Source of the DNA: Gammaproteobacteria bacterium | Lineage (GTDB): Bacteria > Pseudomonadota > Gammaproteobacteria > JAJPIJ01 | Assembly: GCA_035501935.1 (NCBI GenBank) | Contig: DATJVC010000040.1 | Location: forward strand, 1 to 46,014 | Direction of reading: 5' to 3' | DNA length: 46,014 nt | Shown: piece by piece, positions 33,718 through 44,721 of the stretch | Position numbering within the stretch: the first letter of the stretch is position 1 | Layout: each line of letters opens with the position of its first letter | Position numbers and translations under genes: made by a program | Notes under the pieces: model-generated | Seen by the model: only the letters and a program-made list of their open reading frames with translations | Databases searched by the model: none | What the model was told of the DNA's origin: nothing

Positions 33718-35515
33718 GCGCCCGGCCGCCGTCGCGGCGCCGGCCGCGCAATCCGCCAAACCGGAGGGCCGGCTGGGCCTCGAGCAACTGCTGAACTGGC
33801 TGCTGGCGGACAAGCTCATCCTCAAACAACACATTGAACAATTGCGCAACGCGGCGCCGGGTCGTGTCGAGGATACGCGCCACCCGCTCATACGCATCAG
33901 CGAACAGGGTTGGGTCAGCGCGACACAGCCCCCCTACCCGTTGAGCCTCGAACGGCTGACGCGCTGGCTCGCGGAGAGAGTGGGACTCCCCTATCTGCGC
34001 ATCGACCCGCTCAAGATCGACGTCGAGGCCGTCACCAAGCTGGTGTCACAGGCCTATGCCACCCGCTTCAGCTTCCTGCCCATCGCGGTGGACGCGGAGG
34101 CCATCACGGTCGCAACCGCCGAGCCGTACCTGCGCGAGTGGGAGACGGAGCTCGCGCGCATCCTGCAGCACAAGATCAAGCGCGTCATCGTCAATCCCAA
34201 GGACGTCGAACGCTATCTGAAGGAGTTTTACGGTGTCAGCCGTTCCATTTTCGGCGCCACCCGGACCTCCAGCGAGGCATCGCTGGCCGGCAACTTCGAG
34301 TCGCTGACCGAACTGGGCAAGATCGGCGAGCCGGACGCCAACGATCAGCACATCGTGCATCTGGTCGACTGGTTGCTGCAATTCGCCTTCGAGCAGCGCG
34401 CCAGCGACATCCACGTCGAGCCGCGCCGCGAACTGTCCCGCATCCGCTTCCGCATCGACGGCATGCTGCATCAGGTGCACGAGTTGCCGACGCCCATTGT
34501 GACCGCCATCACCAGCCGCCTGAAATCGCTGGGCCGAATGGACGTCGCCGACAAGCGCCGTCCGCAGGACGGGCGCGTCAAGACCAAGACGCCGGCGGGC
34601 AAGGAGGTGGAGATGCGCCTGTCCACCATGCCGACCACCTTCGGCGAAAAACTGGTGTTGCGCATCTTCGATCCACAGGTCCTAAGCCGCAGCTTCACCG
34701 AGCTCGGATTCGGCGAGCATGAATTCGCCTCCTGGCAGCGCATGGTGGAAAACCCCCATGGTTTCATCCTGGTCACCGGCCCCACCGGTTCCGGCAAGAC
34801 CACCTCGCTTTACTGCGCGCTCAAACAACTGGCGCGGCCGGAATACAACGTATGCAGCATCGAAGACCCCATCGAAATGGTGGAGCCGCAGTTCAATCAG
34901 ATGCAGGTGCAGCCCGCCATCGACGTGGACTTCGCCACCGGCGTGCGCACGCTGCTGCGCCAGGACCCGGACATCATCATGATCGGCGAAATCCGTGATC
35001 GCGAGACCGCCGACGTCGCCATCCAGGCGGCGCTTACCGGCCACCTCGTGCTCTCCACGCTGCACACCAACGACGCCCCCTCCGCCATCACGCGGCTCAT
35101 CGACATCGGCGTGCAACCGTTCTTGATCGGCGCCTCGCTGCTCGGCGTCGTGGCCCAGCGTCTGGTACGTACGCTTTGCAGCCACTGCAAGAAGCCCGGC
35201 AAACTGGAATGGAGCGGCTGGCAGGCGCTGACCGCCAACATCCACGTCGCCGCCCCCAAGGAGGTGTTCCTTCCGGTCGGCTGCGATGAATGCCGGCACA
35301 CCGGCTACCTGGGCCGCACCGGACTTTATGAAATCCTCACCATGAACCGCGAGATGCGCGACATGATCAGGCCGCACGTGGACTCGGGGACGCTGCGCGA
35401 CGCCGCGATCCGAAGCGGCATGCGCGACCTGCGCCAGAGCGGCGCTGAAAAGATCGTCGCCGGCATCACCACGCTGGAGGAAGTCCTTTCCGTCATCCCC
35501 CCGCAGGAATCCTGA
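33689..35515 (+). CDS. PilB/GspE-family secretion ATPase
   Basis: A 608-residue hexameric-type ATPase. The N-terminal T2SSE-N/MshEN-like domain spans about 75-185. Walker A is GPTGSGKTT (364-372), the Walker B region is DPDIIMIGEIRD, the His box is STLHTNDA, and the zinc-binding Cys pairs are 497/500 (CSHC) and 532/535 (CDEC). Such ATPases drive type IV pilus assembly or type II secretion, but no pilC/gspF or pilin gene is near. The start ATG at 33689 lies inside the kinase gene. The kinase-ATPase pair probably forms one functional unit. Confidence 0.88.
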   Translation: MNRQPTPPPKRPAAVAAPAAQSAKPEGRLGLEQLLNWLLADKLILKQHIEQLRNAAPGRVEDTRHPLIRISEQGWVSATQPPYPLSLERLTRWLAERVGLPYLRIDPLKIDVEAVTKLVSQAYATRFSFLPIAVDAEAITVATAEPYLREWETELARILQHKIKRVIVNPKDVERYLKEFYGVSRSIFGATRTSSEASLAGNFESLTELGKIGEPDANDQHIVHLVDWLLQFAFEQRASDIHVEPRRELSRIRFRIDGMLHQVHELPTPIVTAITSRLKSLGRMDVADKRRPQDGRVKTKTPAGKEVEMRLSTMPTTFGEKLVLRIFDPQVLSRSFTELGFGEHEFASWQRMVENPHGFILVTGPTGSGKTTSLYCALKQLARPEYNVCSIEDPIEMVEPQFNQMQVQPAIDVDFATGVRTLLRQDPDIIMIGEIRDRETADVAIQAALTGHLVLSTLHTNDAPSAITRLIDIGVQPFLIGASLLGVVAQRLVRTLCSHCKKPGKLEWSGWQALTANIHVAAPKEVFLPVGCDECRHTGYLGRTGLYEILTMNREMRDMIRPHVDSGTLRDAAIRSGMRDLRQSGAEKIVAGITTLEEVLSVIPPQES

Positions 35516-35630
35516 CAGGTCGCTGCAAAACTACTGCACTCGGCGTTACTTTGTTGCCCGGCCCCCGGAAACCTTCATCTACTGACGTGTAAATTGCGGA
35601 CTATTGGTTCCAACAAATTCCCCGAAGTAT

Positions 35631-36200
35631 ATGATGACGCGTATCGACACTTTTTTCATGAAACAATCCCCCGCGGTCATAACAATAACAGGGCTTGTCT
35701 TCGTTGTTATCCTCGGCGCCATTGATTTTTCATCGGGATATGAGATTGGTTTTTCCATCTTTTACTTGGCTCCCATTGTCTTTGTGACATGGTACGCGGG
35801 GAGGCAACGGGGACTTCTTGCAGCCATCATTTCTGCGCTCGTGTGGTTTGGAGCCGACCATTTCAGCGGACATGTGTTCTCGCGTTCTTTTATTCCCTTC
35901 TGGAATATGTTGGTGCGTTTGGGCTTCTTCCTCATAGTGGTTACCCTCTTATCTCAGTTGAAACTGGCCTATGAGAAACAAAAAAGGATGACCTGTGAGC
36001 TGCGGGATTCCATAGACAAAACCAGAATCCTCAGCGGCCTGATTCCCATCTGTGCGTGGTGTAAAAAAATACGGACTGACAGCGGATATTGGCAACAAGT
36101 TGAGACGTACATTACCGAGAATTCAGAGGCCTCATTCACTCATGGGATGTGTCCAGAATGCAAAAGGAAAGAACTCCAATCTTTACATCAACAAAAATGA
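35631..36200 (+). CDS. Orphan membrane sensor-like protein with a zinc-ribbon-like tail
   Basis: The 189-residue protein has about four hydrophobic segments (17-33, 41-56, 61-76 and 92-108) resembling the N-terminal membrane region of many GGDEF proteins (FSIFYLAPIVFVTWYAG, then IPFWNMLVRLGFFLI). A short coiled stretch follows. Instead of an output domain it ends with LSGLIPICAWCKKIRTD and HGMCPECKRK, where Cys141/144 and Cys174/177 form a likely zinc site of the kind found at the end of some response regulators. The region is AT-rich with a weak ribosome site, suggesting transfer. ATG at 35631 or 35634. Confidence 0.6.
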   Translation: MMTRIDTFFMKQSPAVITITGLVFVVILGAIDFSSGYEIGFSIFYLAPIVFVTWYAGRQRGLLAAIISALVWFGADHFSGHVFSRSFIPFWNMLVRLGFFLIVVTLLSQLKLAYEKQKRMTCELRDSIDKTRILSGLIPICAWCKKIRTDSGYWQQVETYITENSEASFTHGMCPECKRKELQSLHQQK

Positions 36201-36233
36201 TAGGGGTGGGCTCGATTTATTCATATTCAATAT

Positions 36234-36256
36234 TCGAACATGATCACTTTGTTCGA
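36234..36256. repeat. 7-bp inverted repeat after the orphan membrane gene
   Basis: TCGAACA and TGTTCGA are separated by nine bases in the AT-rich gap between convergent genes. No T-run follows, so it is an operator-like or weak hairpin sequence of unknown role. Confidence 0.4.
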
Positions 36257-36310
36257 CCTAGAAGTCCTCCAACTTCATATCAAAAGCGCGTTGGTTCCCG
36301 AATATAAACT

Positions 36311-39229
<2,919 letters not shown>

Positions 39230-39246
39230 CGGAATTGTCGGGCTGT

Positions 39247-39627
39247 TTATTTCAGACCGGCGATGTAGGCTTGATAATCCTGCTCATTCATCAAGGCGTC
39301 GAACTGTTTTTTGTCCGAGGGCTTGAGCTTGAGAAACCAGCCACCGCCCGTCGGTTCGTTGTTGACCCGTTCGGGATGATCCGCCAGTTCCGTGTTGATG
39401 GCAGTCACAGTGCCGGTAATTGGCATCTTGACGTCGCTCGCCGCCTTTACCGATTCGACCACGGCGGCATCCTCGTCCTGTTTCACCTGCCGGCCCACCA
39501 CCGGCAATTCGACGTAAACCACGTCGCCGAGTTGTTGCTGCGCGTAATCTGTGATGCCGACCGTGACCGTACCATCGGCCTCCTGTCGCAACCATTCGTG
39601 ATCTTTGCTGTATTTAAGCTTCGGCAT
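39247..39627 (-). CDS. gcvH: Glycine cleavage system H-protein
   Basis: A 126-residue lipoyl carrier shuttling the aminomethyl intermediate between GcvP and GcvT. The lipoylated lysine is Lys61 in [10 protein letters not shown]. The N-terminus [10 protein letters not shown] and the length are typical. An AAAGGAG site lies ten bases before the ATG at 39627, and gcvT ends 15 bases upstream. Confidence 0.97.
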   Translation of the reverse strand: MPKLKYSKDHEWLRQEADGTVTVGITDYAQQQLGDVVYVELPVVGRQVKQDEDAAVVESVKAASDVKMPITGTVTAINTELADHPERVNNEPTGGGWFLKLKPSDKKQFDALMNEQDYQAYIAGLK

Positions 39628-39642
39628 GAATGCGTTCTCCTT

Positions 39643-40788
39643 TTAATTTCTATAGTATCGGTGTGGAACGAATGGCAGCGAAGTTTGTACAATCGGCACC
39701 CGCTGGCCGCGCAGCATGGCGTACGCGGATGCACGCTTGCGCACATCATCCGTGCGGAGATAACCCATGGCAATGGGACGTTGCAGGCTGGGACTGAAAC
39801 CGCCGCTCGTGATTCTGCCCGCAGTCGTGCCCGTGGCGTCTGCAAGCGCGACATCGGCGCGCAATGGCGCCCTGCCCTCCGGCAATAAACCCACGCGCAG
39901 TTCCACCGGGCCTACGGCCCTCTCGTGCTCCAGCGCTGCGGCGCCGGGGAATCCGCCGGTGCGCGCCCCGCCGTGACGGCGCGTCTTCGCGATGGTCCAG
40001 CCCAGACCGGCGGCGAGCACGGTGGTTCGCTCATCGATGTCGTGGCCATATAGACACAATCCCGCCTCCAATCGCAGCGAATCGCGCGCGCCCAGACCGA
40101 TGAGTCCGACTTCCGGCTCTTTCAGAAGGCGACGCGCCAGTTGTTCCGCCTGATCAGCAGGCAGTGCGATCTCGTAACCATCCTCGCCGGTGTAGCCGGA
40201 GCGGCTGACACGGCACTGGATGCCGCCGATATTTACATGGATCACGGAGAGGAACGGCAATGTAGCAAGTGCCGGCGCCAGCCGCGCCATCACCGCGGCT
40301 GCTTCCGGGCCCTGTAATGCCAGTAGTGCGAGATGGGACAACGCCAAAATCGTGCAGCGTCCTGCGAGCGCAGTTGAAAGATGTTCGAACACCACCGTCT
40401 TGCGTGCGGCGTTGACCACCATGATCAATTCATCGCCCATGTTTGCGATCATGATGTCGTCGATGACGCCGCCGCGATCATTGGTCAGCAGCGCGTAGCA
40501 TTGCCGCCCCTCCGGCAATTCGACAATGTCGGCGGGGGTCAGTGATTCCAGCGCCGCGGCGCGCACGTCACCCCGGATGGCGATCTGCCCCATGTGCGAG
40601 ATATCAAAGAGGCCCGCGTGCGTGCGGGTGTGCTGATGCTCGCGCAATATCCCGTCCTTGTATTGCACCGGCATGTCATAACCGGCGAAACCGGTGAACC
40701 TGGCACCGGCCTCAACGTGCAGGGCGTGCAGCGGGGTGTGCTTGAGTGCGGGATGAGTGGTCGCGGTCTTGGTCACGGGAGAATTCAT
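39643..40788 (-). CDS. gcvT: Glycine cleavage system aminomethyltransferase, T-protein
   Basis: A 381-residue tetrahydrofolate-dependent enzyme that releases ammonia and forms 5,10-methylene-THF. It has the conserved HAGLFDISHMGQI, an RSGYTGEDGYEI segment and the LGARDSLRLEAGLCLYGHD segment near the folate site, with the catalytic Asp in the nearby domain. The start at 40788 lacks a clear ribosome site. The 67 bases to xerD are too short for a glycine riboswitch, and none was seen. Confidence 0.96.
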   Translation of the reverse strand: MNSPVTKTATTHPALKHTPLHALHVEAGARFTGFAGYDMPVQYKDGILREHQHTRTHAGLFDISHMGQIAIRGDVRAAALESLTPADIVELPEGRQCYALLTNDRGGVIDDIMIANMGDELIMVVNAARKTVVFEHLSTALAGRCTILALSHLALLALQGPEAAAVMARLAPALATLPFLSVIHVNIGGIQCRVSRSGYTGEDGYEIALPADQAEQLARRLLKEPEVGLIGLGARDSLRLEAGLCLYGHDIDERTTVLAAGLGWTIAKTRRHGGARTGGFPGAAALEHERAVGPVELRVGLLPEGRAPLRADVALADATGTTAGRITSGGFSPSLQRPIAMGYLRTDDVRKRASAYAMLRGQRVPIVQTSLPFVPHRYYRN

Positions 40789-40855
40789 GCGGGTAATTTA
40801 GCATCCGCGCACCACCCGGTCACGGAGAACGCCGCCTGACGGTTTTTATGTGGCT

Positions 40856-41770
40856 TCAGCCGCGGGGGTGATGCTGCGCGTGCAGTTCTTTCAGGCGAGC
40901 GCGGGCGACGTGCGTGTAGATCTGCGTTGTGGAGATGTTGCTGTGACCGAGCAGCATCTGCACGACGCGCAGATCCGCGCCGTGATTCAGCAGATGGGTG
41001 GCGAAGGCATGCCGCAGCGTGTGCGGCGACAACGGCTTGTCGATGCCGGCCTTGCTGGCGTGGCGTTTGACCAGATACCAGAAGGCCTGCCGTGTCATGG
41101 GCTCGCCGCGCGGCGTGATGAAAAGATAAGACGATGGCCGCCCCCCCAACAGCGCGGGGCGCGACCCCTTGAGATAGCGTTCCAGCCACAGCACGGCCTC
41201 CTCGCCCAGCGGCACGAGCCTGTCCTTGTTGCCCTTGCCGGTGACGCGCAGCGCGCCCTGGCGCGGATTGACCTGCACGCCCCGCAGGCGCACCAGTTCC
41301 GAAACGCGCAGGCCGGTGGCGTACATCACCTCCAGCATGGCGCGGTCGCGCAGGCCCAGGGACGTGTCTACATCCGGCGCGGCCAGCAATTTTTCGACTT
41401 CCTGCTCGCTCAGGGATTGCGGCAACACCCGTCCCAGACGCGGCGCGGGCACATGTGCACTGGGGTCGTGGTTCATGAGATTCTCGCGCAGCAGATACTG
41501 AAACAGGCGCTTCAAGGTCGACAGCCGCCGCGCGGTGGTGCGTGCTGAATTACCGGCGTATGCCGCAAGAAACATCATCAGATCGCCACTCTGGGCTTGT
41601 AACAGTGGTAATTTCCTGGCATCGAGCCAGTCGAGGAAGGCGGCGAGATCGTTGCGATAGGCCAGCAGCGTGTTGTCGGACAGACCGCGCTCCACCCAGA
41701 TCGCGTCTAGGAAACGCTCCAGCAGCGCGCCATCCGCGCCGGGCATGCTGACTTTATCGGCCTTGGCCAT
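40856..41770 (-). CDS. xerD: Site-specific tyrosine recombinase XerD
   Basis: A 304-residue recombinase that with XerC resolves chromosome dimers at dif. The N-terminal core-binding domain has FLDAIWVERGLSDNTL (20-35). The catalytic residues are Arg155 (TGLRVSEL), Lys179 (TGKGNKDR), His250 and Arg253 (HTLRHAFATH), His276 (GHSNIST) and the nucleophile Tyr285 (TQIYTHV). The N-terminal pattern favours XerD over XerC. No ribosome site precedes the ATG at 41770. A TACAAT hexamer lies just 8 bases upstream and several hairpins lie beyond it. Confidence 0.95.
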   Translation of the reverse strand: MAKADKVSMPGADGALLERFLDAIWVERGLSDNTLLAYRNDLAAFLDWLDARKLPLLQAQSGDLMMFLAAYAGNSARTTARRLSTLKRLFQYLLRENLMNHDPSAHVPAPRLGRVLPQSLSEQEVEKLLAAPDVDTSLGLRDRAMLEVMYATGLRVSELVRLRGVQVNPRQGALRVTGKGNKDRLVPLGEEAVLWLERYLKGSRPALLGGRPSSYLFITPRGEPMTRQAFWYLVKRHASKAGIDKPLSPHTLRHAFATHLLNHGADLRVVQMLLGHSNISTTQIYTHVARARLKELHAQHHPRG

Positions 41771-41791
41771 AAACGGAATTGTAAAGGAACT

Positions 41792-41806
41792 TCCGATCCA
41801 ATCGGA
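41792..41806 (-). promoter_or_regulatory. Palindrome upstream of xerD
   Basis: TCCGAT and ATCGGA are mirror halves around CCA, 22 bases before the xerD start and just upstream of a TACAAT hexamer (41783-41778). The position suits an operator. Confidence 0.35.
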
Positions 41807-41832
41807 GATTTAGTGGTGCAGGGATGCGCCGC

Positions 41833-41891
41833 CATTTTCTATGACCTCATGGTCATTGAAAATGAAGGCAACTGAAAATCGCATTTTCAGT
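41833..41891 (-). promoter_or_regulatory. Two hairpins with interchangeable arms in the xerD leader region
   Basis: The first hairpin pairs CATTTTC-T-ATGACC (41833-41846) with GGTCAT-T-GAAAATG (41851-41864). The second pairs ACTGAAAAT (41871-41879) with ATTTTCAGT (41883-41891). TGAAAATG of the first can also pair with CATTTTCA of the second (8 bp), so the structures are mutually exclusive. Confidence 0.45.
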
Positions 41892-41942
41892 TTCCGTGTT
41901 CCGAGAAGTCCGGGATGGACTTATTCAGGGCCCGAAAACAAG

Positions 41943-41974
41943 AAACGGATGCCGCCTCCGGGCAGCATCCGTTT
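41943..41974 (-). terminator. Rho-independent terminator of the rpsP-rplS operon
   Basis: A 14-bp stem (41943-41956 with 41961-41974) with a four-base loop follows rplS by 37 bases on the minus strand. One position pairs as G-U only in minus-strand RNA, and T-rich sequence follows, both fitting termination of the ribosomal operon. Confidence 0.85.
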
Positions 41975-42011
41975 TTGACGAACCCGCGTGTGAACGCAGG
42001 TGATAAAGCGT

Positions 42012-42371
42012 TTATTCCCCCTTGGCCTCGATCTTCTCGCGGATGCGGGCCGCCTTGCCGCGCAGATCGCGCATGTGATAGAGCTTGGCGCGGCGCACGT
42101 CGCCGCGGCGCTTCACCTCGATTTCGTTGATACTGGGGCTATAGGTACGGAACACGCGTTCCACGCCCTCGCCATGGGAGACCTTGCGCACGGTGAAGGA
42201 GGAATTCATGCCGCGATTGCGCCTGGCGATGACCACGCCCTCGAAGGCCTGCAAACGCTCGCGCTCGCCCTCCTTGACCTTGACCTGCACCACCACGATG
42301 TCGCCGGGGCGGAAATCCGGAATCTTCAATTTCATCTGCCCGGCTTCGATTTGTTCAATGAGCTTGCTCAT
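42012..42371 (-). CDS. rplS: 50S ribosomal protein L19
   Basis: A 119-residue ribosomal protein at the interface of the 30S and 50S subunits. [18 protein letters not shown] and [21 protein letters not shown] (read in parts) with the C-terminal [23 protein letters not shown] are the family signature. A GGAAGAT site precedes the ATG at 42371. It is the last gene of rpsP-rimM-trmD-rplS and is followed by a strong terminator. Confidence 0.98.
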   Translation of the reverse strand: MSKLIEQIEAGQMKLKIPDFRPGDIVVVQVKVKEGERERLQAFEGVVIARRNRGMNSSFTVRKVSHGEGVERVFRTYSPSINEIEVKRRGDVRRAKLYHMRDLRGKAARIREKIEAKGE

Positions 42372-42392
42372 GATGTCTATCTTCCACTATTT

Positions 42393-43142
42393 CTAAAATT
42401 TCTGTCCGCACTCGCGGATGAATTCCGCCAGCAAGGCCTGCTCATCCTCGCCCAACGATCGCTTCAACAGCAGCGCCGGCCGCCTGAGCCAGGTCAGGCC
42501 CAGGGCCTGTTTGCGGCGCCACCGCTTAATCTCGGCATGGTTGCCGGACAACAAAACCGCCGGCACCGGCAGCCCGCCGGCCACTTCAGGGCGCGTATAG
42601 TGCGGGTAATCGAACAGGCCGTCAACAAAGGAATCCTGTCCCGCGGAGCCCTCATCGCCCAGCACGCCGGGCAGGGTCCGCGCGACGGCATCGATCACCA
42701 CCATCGCCGCCAGTTCCCCGCCGCTCAGCACATAATCGCCGATCGACCATTCCTCATCGATCCCGGCGTCGATGAAGCGCTGATCCACGCCCTCGTAACG
42801 TCCCGCGACCAGGATCACTTCCGGCCGCGCGGCCAGTTCGCGCACACCGGCGTGGTCGAGCGGCCGTCCCTGCGGACCGAGGTAAAGCGCCCGCGCGTGC
42901 GGCATGGCGGCCCGCGCCTCCCGCAGCGCTGCGCGCAGCGGCCCGACCTGCATCACCATCCCGGGCCCGCCGCCGTAGGGGGAATCGTCCACCCTGCGGT
43001 AATTGCCGGCGGCATAGTCGCGCGGATTCCACGTCCGCACTTCAATCAACCCCGTCTCGGCCGCCCGGCCGCTGACGCCGTGATCCGTCACCGCCCGCAG
43101 CATCTCCGGAAACAGCGTGATGACTCCGGCGCGCCAGCTCAT
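42393..43142 (-). CDS. trmD: tRNA (guanine37-N1)-methyltransferase
   Basis: A 249-residue SPOUT methyltransferase that makes m1G37 in tRNA and prevents frameshifting. It begins [11 protein letters not shown] and contains the trefoil-knot SAM site around [15 protein letters not shown] and [15 protein letters not shown], followed by the C-terminal YPHYTRPEV. The ATG at 43142 overlaps the rimM stop in ATGA, so the frame's upstream GTG starts are not used. Translation is probably coupled to rimM. Confidence 0.97.
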   Translation of the reverse strand: MSWRAGVITLFPEMLRAVTDHGVSGRAAETGLIEVRTWNPRDYAAGNYRRVDDSPYGGGPGMVMQVGPLRAALREARAAMPHARALYLGPQGRPLDHAGVRELAARPEVILVAGRYEGVDQRFIDAGIDEEWSIGDYVLSGGELAAMVVIDAVARTLPGVLGDEGSAGQDSFVDGLFDYPHYTRPEVAGGLPVPAVLLSGNHAEIKRWRRKQALGLTWLRRPALLLKRSLGEDEQALLAEFIRECGQKF

Positions 43143-43690
43143 GAGAACTCGGGCTCCCAATCCACGTCGATCCGGCCCTGCTTTTCATCCACGGCCAGCA
43201 CGTACACCTTCGGCACCACCGGGATCAAATGCTCGCGCTCCGTGTCGGCCACCACCAGCACGTCGTTGGCGCCCGCCGTTTCCATAATCCGCCGCACCCG
43301 GCCCAACTCCGCGCCCCGGCGGTTGATTACGCGCATCCCGACCAGATCGGCGACGAAATGCTCGCCTTTCCCGCGCGGCGGGAGCTGCGCACGTGTAATC
43401 GCGATCTCCACGTCCCGCATGCCGAGCGCCGTATCCCGATCCTCGATACCCGCCAGTTCAGCTACGAGGCCCCTGCCCTGCACGCGGCCCGTGACGACTT
43501 CACGCGGCTCCCAGATGCGGTCCCGCCGCAAATACCAGGGCGAGTAGGTGAAAATCTCCTCTTTCGGCTTGGTGTACGAATAAATTTTCACCCACCCCTT
43601 GACGCCATGCACGCCAACAATGCGGCCGACGGGCACAAAATTCTCGTGTCCCGCCGCGCGGTCAGAGGTCGCGTCGGCGGGCGCGGACAC
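43139..43690 (-). CDS. rimM: 16S rRNA processing protein RimM
   Basis: A 183-residue assembly factor for the 30S head. The N-terminal RimM domain has [22 protein letters not shown], split at the GVHG turn; the C-terminal PRC-barrel includes [18 protein letters not shown] and [22 protein letters not shown] in parts. The start is GTG at 43690, 11 bases after rpsP. It overlaps trmD by four bases. Confidence 0.96.
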   Translation of the reverse strand: MSAPADATSDRAAGHENFVPVGRIVGVHGVKGWVKIYSYTKPKEEIFTYSPWYLRRDRIWEPREVVTGRVQGRGLVAELAGIEDRDTALGMRDVEIAITRAQLPPRGKGEHFVADLVGMRVINRRGAELGRVRRIMETAGANDVLVVADTEREHLIPVVPKVYVLAVDEKQGRIDVDWEPEFS

Positions 43691-43701
43691 AACGGGAGGG
43701 A

Positions 43702-43947
43702 TCAGGCGGCTTGGTGCGCGCTGATCAGGCTGGCAACACGCGGGGTGGGCTGGGCGCCCTTGGACAGCCAGTAGTCGACGCGGCTTTTATCCACCTGGAA
43801 GGCGACTTCTTTTTTCGTCGCCATGGGGTTGTAGAAGCCGATGCGCTCCAGATGCTTGCCCCCGCTTGCCTTGCGGCTGTCGGTTACGATGACGTGATAA
43901 AACGGACGCTTCGGGGCGCCCCCACGAGCCAGACGAATGCTTACCAT
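43702..43947 (-). CDS. rpsP: 30S ribosomal protein S16
   Basis: An 81-residue ribosomal protein of the 30S body. The N-terminus MVSIRLARGGAPKRPFYHVIVTDSR is the classic S16 start, read in two parts. It heads rpsP-rimM-trmD-rplS. AGGA lies nine bases before the ATG at 43947. The 5' leader contains a hairpin and a TACAAT -10 candidate. Confidence 0.98.
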   Translation of the reverse strand: MVSIRLARGGAPKRPFYHVIVTDSRKASGGKHLERIGFYNPMATKKEVAFQVDKSRVDYWLSKGAQPTPRVASLISAHQAA

Positions 43948-43977
43948 GCGGCAAAGTTCCTGTCAGAATTTGAATGT

Positions 43978-44026
43978 CCGTCCCCGCATTTCAATCAGGG
44001 ACGGTAATTTAAGGGCGCGTATTGTA
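43978..44026 (-). promoter_or_regulatory. Leader hairpin and possible promoter of the rpsP operon
   Basis: TACAAT (44026-44021) is a likely -10, with only a weak -35. Downstream in the leader CCGTCCC and GGGACGG (43978-43984 and 43998-44004) form a 7-bp hairpin about 30 bases before the rpsP start, a position where S16 or another product could act. Confidence 0.4.
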
Positions 44027-44070
44027 CGGGAATTCATCCGGAAAAGAAAAGGACTGGTTGCCTTGGCCTT

Positions 44071-44652
44071 ATGAATACCAATGACACCCTGCGCGAACAG
44101 AAAAAACGGCTGCGCGGGCAGTTGAAGGCGGCCCGCGCCGGCTTGGGCGAGGCCGAGCGCAAGCGGTATTCCGCGACCATCGTCGAGCGGGTGCTGGCCC
44201 TGCCGGAGGTGCAAAAGGCCCGCAGCTGCTTCATCTTCGTCGGTATCGGCGAGGAAATCGCCACGGCACCGTTGATCGACCGGCTCGCCGCCGCCGGCAA
44301 GACGCTGTACGTGCCCAAAATCATCAGCAAGACGGAAATGATCGCCTGCCCCTTCCGTGGCTGGGACGATCTCAGGCCCGCGCAACTGGGGATACCCACG
44401 CCCACCGGCACAGAGCGTTACGATGGCCCCATTGACGTCGTAATCACGCCCGGTCTCGGGTTCACCGCGTCCGGGGCACGCATCGGATACGGCGCCGGTT
44501 ACTACGATCGCTGGTTCGCCACGCATAAGGTCGGCGCCAAAATCGCGCTCGCTTTTGAAGCACAAATACTGCCGGATCTTCCCACCCACGACGGCGATCT
44601 CCCCGTGGACATGCTGGTCACCGAGCAGCGCACGATTACTGTAAAGGCATAG
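44071..44652 (+). CDS. 5-formyltetrahydrofolate cyclo-ligase
   Basis: A 193-residue enzyme (YgfA/Fau type) converting 5-formyl-THF to 5,10-methenyl-THF with ATP. Signature segments are the N-terminal Lys/Arg-rich helix, FVGIGEEIAT, LGIPTPTG and VVITPGLGFTASGARIGYGAGYYDRW, the last split at GARIGYG. It links to the glycine cleavage genes through the folate pool but is on the other strand. The start at 44071 has no clear ribosome site. The gap to rpsP (123 bases) is too small for 6S RNA, which often sits before this gene. Confidence 0.93.
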   Translation: MNTNDTLREQKKRLRGQLKAARAGLGEAERKRYSATIVERVLALPEVQKARSCFIFVGIGEEIATAPLIDRLAAAGKTLYVPKIISKTEMIACPFRGWDDLRPAQLGIPTPTGTERYDGPIDVVITPGLGFTASGARIGYGAGYYDRWFATHKVGAKIALAFEAQILPDLPTHDGDLPVDMLVTEQRTITVKA

Positions 44653-44657
44653 GGAGT

Positions 44658-44684
44658 CTGCTGAAATGCAGCAGGTCACTTTTG
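44658..44684 (+). terminator. Weak terminator after the cyclo-ligase gene
   Basis: CTGCTG and CAGCAG (44658-44663 and 44669-44674) pair around AAATG, followed by GTCACTTTTG. The short stem and interrupted T-run make it weak. Confidence 0.4.
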
Positions 44685-44721
44685 ACACGCTCAGATTATG
44701 CGGCGTAGGCTGTCAAAATAT

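Noticed and set aside
40789-40855. Glycine riboswitch before gcvT
   Set aside because: Only 67 bases are available between xerD and gcvT, too short for even one aptamer with its switch, and no aptamer pattern is seen.
42000-43547. A 515-residue plus-strand frame across rplS-trmD-rimM
   Set aside because: Antisense to three clear genes and without family features.
43948-44070. 6S RNA gene before the 5-formyl-THF cyclo-ligase gene
   Set aside because: The gap is 123 bases, shorter than 6S RNA, and no long bulged stem is visible.
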